Of a DNA stretch of 10,666 nt, positions 6,980 through 10,666 are shown piece after piece. The DNA is from Muribaculaceae bacterium (GTDB lineage: Bacteria; Bacteroidota; Bacteroidia; Bacteroidales; Muribaculaceae): the NCBI GenBank assembly GCA_021443235.1, contig JABUUJ010000028.1, positions 16,383 to 27,048 of the forward strand, read 5' to 3'. The translations under genes were made by a program, and so were the position numbers. Within the stretch, counting starts at the first letter, position 1; every line of letters starts with the position of its first letter. The notes below the pieces were generated by a model that did not search any database, was not told the DNA's origin, and worked only from the letters and a program-made list of their open reading frames with translations.

Positions 6980-8491
6980 TTACGCTTTGTGGCCGCCGAT
7001 TTGGGAGTTGCGGTCGCGGGCGGTTGCGCCGTCGGCGAAGTTGAGGCCCTTGAGTATGGCGTTTTTTCCGAATTTTCTTTTTATGTCGAGTAGTGTTTCC
7101 TGAATGGCACGTTCCTTGCTCAGCGTCGTGTTTTCTTCGTTGAGTTGCTGCGTCACTTTTTCGATGTCGGTAAAAAGGTCAATGTCAACGTGTTTCTGCT
7201 TGAAGCGGGCCTGCGACTCGCACACCACATGATTGACGGTGATGTTGAGACGTCGCACCAGCAGCAGCGGGTTGGCGACGCGGTCGAAGAGTGCAAGCAC
7301 AGCCTCGCCAATAATGCGTGCCGAGGCCGTCTGGCGGTCGAGGTTGGTGCTTGCGTGCGAGTATTTTGGCACCTTGCGGCCGTAGAAGTCGGTCACTACC
7401 TCGCCGTGGTACTTACTGCTGATTTCGGGACGAGTGAGGTTCTCGATGTCGTATCCCACGGTCAGGACAACCTGGTCGGTCACCATGCCCTTGTCGACGA
7501 GGTCGAGCGCGATGCCGTCGGCCATTTCCTGCACCACGATGCGTGCCTTGGCGTTGTCGTAGGGAGCGGTGAGCACCTGTCCGCTGCTCAGGCAGTTAGT
7601 CTCGGGTCGGTAGCTTTTCACGAGGTCGATGGTGGTGGGTTCCCACCCCCATGCGTGGTCGATGAGCAGCTCGGCATTGATGCCGAAGAGCCGGAACAGA
7701 AACTCCTCGTTGCGCAGGCTCACGCGTGCGATTTTGCCCATCGTATCGATGCCATAGGCGTCGAGCCGGCGCGCGATGCCACGCCCCACGCGCCAGAAGT
7801 CGGTGAGTGGCTTGTGGTCCCACAGCAGTCGTCGGTAGGACATCTCATCGAGCTCGGCGATGCGCACGCCATCTTTGTCGGCGGGCATGTGTTTAGCCAC
7901 GATGTCCATCGCCACTTTGCACAGATACATATTGGTGCCGATGCCCGCGGTAGCGGTGATGCCTGTGGTGGCGAGCACGTCATGAATGATGGTCATGGCG
8001 AGTTCGTGGGCCGTTTTCTTGTATATGGGGAGGTAGTGTGTGACGTCGATAAACACCTCGTCGATTGAGTAGACGTGGATGTCCTCAGGAGCGACATATT
8101 TCAGGTAAACCTCAAAGATGCGGGTGCTATATTCTATATAATAGGCCATGCGCGGCGGCGCCACAATGTAGTCGACGCCCCACTCGGGGTGCTGGGCAAG
8201 CTCGGCGTCAAAGACCGACCGGCCGGTGAGGCGCTGTCCTGGCGCCGCGAGCTGGCGCTCCCAGTTGACCTGTCGCACCCGCTGCACCACCTCGAAGAGT
8301 CGGGCTCGCCCCGAGATGCCATAGGCCTTGAGCGAAGGCGAGACGGCAAGGCATATTGTCTTGTCGGTGCGGGAATTGTCGGCCACAACAAGGTTGGTGG
8401 CGATGGGATCGAGCCCACGCTCCACGCACTCGACCGAAGCATAAAACGACTTCAGGTCGATAGCCATATATATCCTGCGTTGTGTGTCCAT
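6980..8491 (-). CDS. Y-family DNA polymerase (UmuC/DinB superfamily, translesion synthesis)
   Basis: This is a lesion-bypass DNA polymerase of 503 residues from the chosen start. Visible features are the metal motif AIDLKSFYASVE (Asp12, steric-gate Tyr17), the second catalytic motif SIDEVFIDV (Asp144, Glu145), a helix-hairpin-helix thumb (FWRVGRGIARRLDAYGIDTM, about 232-251), a little-finger domain from about 299 to 420, and a C-terminal tail ending IGGHKA. The tail resembles UvrX/YqjW-type proteins of Firmicutes and their Bacteroidetes relatives. An ATG at 8518 extends the frame, but its codons lie inside the promoter box at 8506-8513, so I reject it. The ATG at 8467 (MAIDLKS) has AGGA five bases upstream and is an equally serious candidate. 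No umuD-like or lexA-like peptidase gene is adjacent. It is usually damage-inducible in relatives; no operator is recognised here. Confidence 0.9.
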   Translation of the reverse strand: MDTQRRIYMAIDLKSFYASVECVERGLDPIATNLVVADNSRTDKTICLAVSPSLKAYGISGRARLFEVVQRVRQVNWERQLAAPGQRLTGRSVFDAELAQHPEWGVDYIVAPPRMAYYIEYSTRIFEVYLKYVAPEDIHVYSIDEVFIDVTHYLPIYKKTAHELAMTIIHDVLATTGITATAGIGTNMYLCKVAMDIVAKHMPADKDGVRIAELDEMSYRRLLWDHKPLTDFWRVGRGIARRLDAYGIDTMGKIARVSLRNEEFLFRLFGINAELLIDHAWGWEPTTIDLVKSYRPETNCLSSGQVLTAPYDNAKARIVVQEMADGIALDLVDKGMVTDQVVLTVGYDIENLTRPEISSKYHGEVVTDFYGRKVPKYSHASTNLDRQTASARIIGEAVLALFDRVANPLLLVRRLNITVNHVVCESQARFKQKHVDIDLFTDIEKVTQQLNEENTTLSKERAIQETLLDIKRKFGKNAILKGLNFADGATARDRNSQIGGHKA

Positions 8492-8505
8492 AGCGATTGC
8501 ACCTG

Positions 8506-8513
8506 CAAAGTTA
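8506..8513 (-). promoter_or_regulatory. Bacteroidetes -7 promoter box for the Y-family polymerase gene
   Basis: The minus strand reads TAACTTTG, an exact TAnnTTTG match. Transcription would be expected to begin a few bases downstream, near 8500. That leaves a leader of about 8 bases to the ATG at 8491 or about 33 bases to the ATG at 8467. The box overlaps codons 2-5 of the longest reading frame, which argues against the start at 8518. A correctly spaced -33 element is not obvious. Confidence 0.68.
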
Positions 8514-8518
8514 CACAT

Positions 8519-9032
8519 TTTTCGGGCAACGATACTACAAAGTTGCCTGCGTAAACACTAAAAAATTGTAAGTGCGAAGAAAAAAATGATGTTTTTTGGG
8601 GGAAAATGAAAAAATTTTTGAAGAAAATTATTTTGGGTATATTCTTTATTTACAGGAACTTAATGGGTTTTTATGGAAATATGGAACAAATATGGGGATA
8701 TTTTAACCATTTTTTGTTTAAACCTTTGTGGTGTTGCTGCAGTCAAAATGGTGTAACAAAAATGAAACAGAGACTTGAGCAAAAGAGTTTGCTAAGTGTT
8801 TCATTACTGAAAATGAAGGTTTTAGTTAGTAATATAGTTTCAAACCCGTGAGGGCAATCGCGTCGGTGACGAGCGTCGGAGCTTGTCAAAGACACCAAAG
8901 CAATAATCGCACAACACAGAGTTGGTTTTTAAAGGTTAGTAAAGGTTAGTAAAAAATTGATAGGGATACAGAATACTACAGTTTGTAGAAATAGGCTGGT
9001 TAGTAATAACACCCTTAAAAAGGCAATTAAAC
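8519..9032. other. Noncoding stretch with GC-rich islet and small hairpins; possible small RNA
   Basis: No convincing gene is present. The first 320 bases are AT-rich and featureless apart from a weak 81-codon open frame at 8606-8851. A GC-rich islet at 8845-8882 (27 of 38 bases G or C) contains GCGTCGG twice (8860-8866 and 8873-8879) and the mini-hairpin CGTC-GGT-GACG (8861-8871). Further right are the hairpins CTACA-GTT-TGTAG (8976-8988) and CCTT-AAA-AAGG (9013-9023). A loose TTG...TAcagTTTG arrangement at 8957-8985 is a poor promoter candidate. The stretch ends at a strong hairpin with a T-run read on the plus strand. I do not recognise 6S RNA, tmRNA, RNase P RNA or SRP RNA signatures. Confidence 0.45.
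8825..9006 (+). repeat. Four dispersed GTTAGTAA motifs
   Basis: GTTAGTAA occurs in the same orientation at 8825-8832, 8935-8942, 8945-8952 and 8999-9006. The middle pair is a perfect 10-base tandem duplication (AAAGGTTAGT at 8931-8940 and 8941-8950). The first and last copies share the longer string GTTAGTAATA. The last copy can fold as GTTA-GTAA-TAAC. The array lies wholly inside the noncoding stretch. Confidence 0.65.
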
Positions 9033-9071
9033 AAACAGTCGCTTGGTCGGGAGACCGGGCGACTGTTTTTT
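9033..9071 (+). terminator. Strong intrinsic terminator (16-bp hairpin, GGGA loop, U-run), possibly bidirectional
   Basis: In plus-strand RNA, 9033-9048 pairs with 9053-9068 without interruption around a GGGA (GNRA-type) tetraloop, including two U-G wobbles at 9043/9058 and 9044/9057. Six consecutive T residues lie at 9066-9071. In minus-strand RNA the two wobble positions become A-C mismatches, but a 10-bp outer and 4-bp inner stem remain, followed by UUUGUUUAAUU. It could therefore also end the mltG-DUF2007 transcript, whose last stop codon is about 90 bases away. Confidence 0.88.
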
Positions 9072-9159
9072 ACCCAAAAAGTTCATTATAACGCCGAGGT
9101 TGATTGTTTTTTGTTGTTTGGGATTTTTGCGGGCGCAAGCGTGCTGGTGGTGTGGAGTG

Positions 9160-9396
9160 CTACTCGTCGGATGGCATTTCGCCGTCTTCGGGCATAGAGT
9201 CAACAATTTGGGCTGCGCGGTCGAGGTCTCGGCGTCTCACCCACACATTCACTGGGTTCATTGCCAGCACATTAGCAATCCGGTCTTCCATCACGCAAGC
9301 GTTGATGCCGTTTGACTCGAGCACCCCCATTACGATGCTGGCCTCAATGTCGGTTTCATATTTCCTGAACATTACGAGTTGGTTGTCGTGTTCCAT
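9160..9396 (-). CDS. DUF2007 domain-containing protein (putative signal-transducing protein)
   Basis: This small 78-residue soluble protein has the DUF2007 pattern: a strand (LVMFRKYETDIEASIVMGVLE, about 7-27, is the strand and helix), then SNGINACVMED (28-38), then a strand NVWVRRRDLDRAAQIVDSM (50-68) and an acidic tail. DUF2007 members are ferredoxin-fold-like domains of unknown role, sometimes labelled signal-transducing from their similarity to PII-like folds. The start is 36 bases after the mltG stop codon with no intervening promoter box, so it is probably the second gene of that operon. No active-site residues are recognisable. Confidence 0.82.
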   Translation of the reverse strand: MEHDNQLVMFRKYETDIEASIVMGVLESNGINACVMEDRIANVLAMNPVNVWVRRRDLDRAAQIVDSMPEDGEMPSDE

Positions 9397-9432
9397 AACA
9401 AGTTGTATATTAAGTTGATATATCTTTCGGTT

Positions 9433-10452
9433 TTACTTAATGCCACGTTTGTTGAGTTCGGCCTGGTAGCGTTGTGCGTTTGCCATGTGTGTGGGATAGT
9501 CGGCGGCAAAGTTGTGGTAGCCGCTGAAGTCCTCCTTGGCGCACATATACAGGTAGTCGTGCGCTGGGGCGTTGAGCACGGCGTCGATGGTTTTCTTCTC
9601 GGGCAGGCGGATGGGTCCCGGCGGGAGGCCTTGTGCGATATAGGTGTTGTAGGGCGACTGGAAGCGTGTCATGTTGATGGTGAGACGCTTGATTGAGAAG
9701 TCGCCGATGGCAAACTTCACCGTTGGATCGGCCTGCAGCGGCATCCCGGTCTTAACACGGTTGAGGTAGAGGCGCGCCACCTTGCCGCGCTCATCGCTTT
9801 TGTTGGTTTCTTCCTCGACGATTGATGCGATGGTCTCGACCTCTTCGGGGCTCATGCCCAACGCATTGGCCTTTGCTTTGCGCTCGGCGGTCCAGAACTT
9901 CTGGGCATAACCGGCAAATTTCTCGAGTAGTTGCTCGGGAGTTATGTCCCAGTAAAACTCGTAGCTGTCGGGGTAAAAGAATCCCACGATGGTGGCTGGG
10001 GTGCGGTCAAAGCGAGCGCAAAGCGCTGAGTCGTTGAGGGCGGCGAGCAGGCTGTCCTGACTGGCCATGAACTTGCTGGCAAAGCGTTGGGCAAACTCCT
10101 CCTTGGTGCGCACATTGTTGAATGTGAACTTCACTCCGCTCTCGGCACCGCCGCGCAGCAGTCGCATCACCTTGAACGGCGAGTCACCCTTATTGACACG
10201 AAACGCACCCTGGCGCTTGCTCATGTCGCTGCCCGTGAGCGAGAGCAATGTGGCGACGCGGGCGGCAAAGCTCACGTCGATGGTTGCGGCGATTGAGTCC
10301 TCAACGACGCCAATAGTTGCCCCTTTGCGCACCTTAATCATGCCGTCGCATGGGGCGCCGGTGATGAGAAACAGAGCGGCCACCAGTGCCGCAATAGCGA
10401 TGACGGCAACGATGCCCCACATAAGTTTATGGTTTTTCTTTCTCCTTTTCAT
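9433..10452 (-). CDS. mltG: Endolytic murein transglycosylase MltG (YceG-like)
   Basis: This 339-residue inner-membrane protein cleaves nascent peptidoglycan glycan strands and is thought to set chain termination during wall synthesis. It has a basic cytoplasmic N-terminus (KRRKKNHK), one membrane helix at about 11-31 and a periplasmic region. The LysM-like segment contains FRVNKGDSPFKVMRLLRGG (84-102). The catalytic domain shows GFFYPDSYEF (157-166), ASIVEEET (209-216, Glu213 aligning with the catalytic Glu of E. coli MltG), LQADPTVKFA (239-248), SPYNTY...GLPPGPI (266-281) and YLYMCA (300-305). The length is typical. The start ATG lies 21 bases downstream of a TACCTTTG promoter box. The DUF2007 gene follows. 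E. coli pairs mltG with tmk; no tmk is seen here. Confidence 0.95.
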   Translation of the reverse strand: MKRRKKNHKLMWGIVAVIAIAALVAALFLITGAPCDGMIKVRKGATIGVVEDSIAATIDVSFAARVATLLSLTGSDMSKRQGAFRVNKGDSPFKVMRLLRGGAESGVKFTFNNVRTKEEFAQRFASKFMASQDSLLAALNDSALCARFDRTPATIVGFFYPDSYEFYWDITPEQLLEKFAGYAQKFWTAERKAKANALGMSPEEVETIASIVEEETNKSDERGKVARLYLNRVKTGMPLQADPTVKFAIGDFSIKRLTINMTRFQSPYNTYIAQGLPPGPIRLPEKKTIDAVLNAPAHDYLYMCAKEDFSGYHNFAADYPTHMANAQRYQAELNKRGIK

Positions 10453-10473
10453 GTCGTGATTTTAATGCGTGGG

Positions 10474-10481
10474 CAAAGGTA
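10474..10481 (-). promoter_or_regulatory. Bacteroidetes -7 promoter box for mltG
   Basis: The minus strand reads TACCTTTG, an exact TAnnTTTG match, 21 bases before the mltG ATG. A TTTG begins 26 bases further upstream on the same strand (ending at 10504), a little farther than the usual -33 spacing. Transcription probably continues through the DUF2007 gene. Confidence 0.72.
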
Positions 10482-10574
10482 CATATTATCGGGGAAAGAA
10501 ACGCAAAAAACGAGAAAAAATGCTTTGGTGGTATTTTTTTTGCGAAAATCCTTTGCCGAAACAAAAAAAACTCT

Positions 10575-10582
10575 TACCTTTG
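10575..10582 (+). promoter_or_regulatory. Bacteroidetes -7 promoter box for tRNA-Ser
   Basis: The plus strand reads TACCTTTG, with TTTG at 10552-10555 and 19 bases between the two elements. This matches the Bacteroidetes -33/-7 arrangement and is the best-formed promoter in the window. It lies 33 bases before the tRNA 5' end, so a short 5' leader would be removed by RNase P. Confidence 0.82.
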
Positions 10583-10615
10583 CACTCGCTAAAGAAAAAT
10601 CAGCCAATAGCAACC

Positions 10616-10666
10616 GGAGAGGTGGGTGAGTGGCTGAAACCAGCAGTTTGCTAAACTGCCGTAGGG
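10616..10666 (+). tRNA. tRNA-Ser(GCU), 3' part beyond window
   Basis: The 5' acceptor strand is GGAGAGG, then T8-G9, a D arm (GGTGAGTGGCTGAAACC), the anticodon stem GCAGT/ACTGC and the loop TTGCTAA with anticodon GCT at 10650-10652. The sequence then enters the variable arm (CGTAGGG), where the window ends. Serine tRNAs have a long variable arm, which fits the G-rich start seen. GCU reads the AGC and AGU serine codons. The T arm and the 3' acceptor strand are outside the window. Confidence 0.95.

Noticed and set aside
7145..8068. A 307-codon plus-strand open frame antisense to the Y-family polymerase gene.
   Set aside because: It is a shadow frame produced by codon bias on the opposite strand, with no recognisable domain.
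8492..8518. Upstream ATG extension MCNFAGAIA of the polymerase.
   Set aside because: These codons overlap the exact promoter box TAACTTTG, so they are probably not transcribed.
8606..8851. An 81-codon plus-strand open frame starting MKKFLKKIILGIFFIY, preceded by GGGGG five bases upstream.
   Set aside because: The composition simply mirrors AT-rich spacer DNA, the hydrophobic start fades into an irregular sequence with no known domain, and no promoter box is well placed. A small membrane peptide cannot be excluded, but the sequence does not support calling it.
9121..9150. GC-rich segment just beyond the DUF2007 stop considered as a terminator.
   Set aside because: No stem longer than three or four base pairs forms. 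The hairpin at 9033-9068 is a far better candidate.
1..10666. Search for a CRISPR array, transposase, integrase, reverse transcriptase, toxin-antitoxin pair or defence gene.
   Set aside because: None is present. The repeats seen are short tandem units without spacers, and all long genes are recognisable housekeeping or envelope functions.

Overview
The window reads as ordinary chromosome from a member of the Bacteroidales. The evidence is the recurring promoter box TAnnTTTG (TAACTTTG or TACCTTTG) upstream of most transcription units, AT-rich spacers between coding DNA of moderate GC, weak or absent Shine-Dalgarno sequences, and the protein set. A gut Muribaculaceae or Prevotellaceae lineage would fit, but that is inference.

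Bases 1-5213 hold one compact minus-strand operon, read right to left from a promoter at 5206-5213. It encodes a DPM1-like family 2 glycosyltransferase, dihydroorotase (pyrimidine synthesis), a 901-residue P-type calcium-pump-like ATPase and a 59-residue DUF4250 protein. The gaps are only 6, 7 and 6 bases. Downstream, bases 29-138 carry two unrelated short tandem arrays (7-bp and 8-bp units).

Bases 5247-6772 carry a divergent plus-strand gene for an exported beta-propeller protein. It has an N-terminal signal peptide, a Thr/Ser/Asp/Pro-rich linker with apparent Bacteroidetes O-glycosylation motifs, and a Gly-Gly-Gly / transmembrane / basic C-terminus that resembles a sorting signal. It converges on a minus-strand Y-family DNA polymerase (6980-8491). 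The polymerase promoter overlaps the most upstream in-frame ATG, so the true start is probably internal.

Bases 8519-9159 contain no convincing gene. This stretch has a GC-rich islet, repeated GTTAGTAA motifs, a few small hairpins and one very strong hairpin with a T-run at 9033-9071. That hairpin is best formed in plus-strand RNA although no plus-strand gene is evident upstream, so either a small RNA ends there or it is a two-way terminator for the genes to its right.

Bases 9160-10481 hold a minus-strand pair, mltG (endolytic murein transglycosylase) and a small DUF2007 gene. A plus-strand tRNA-Ser(GCU) with its own promoter begins at 10616 and runs off the window end. I see no phage, transposase, CRISPR array, toxin-antitoxin pair or defence gene. 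The best leads are the unexplained noncoding region and the propeller protein's C-terminus.
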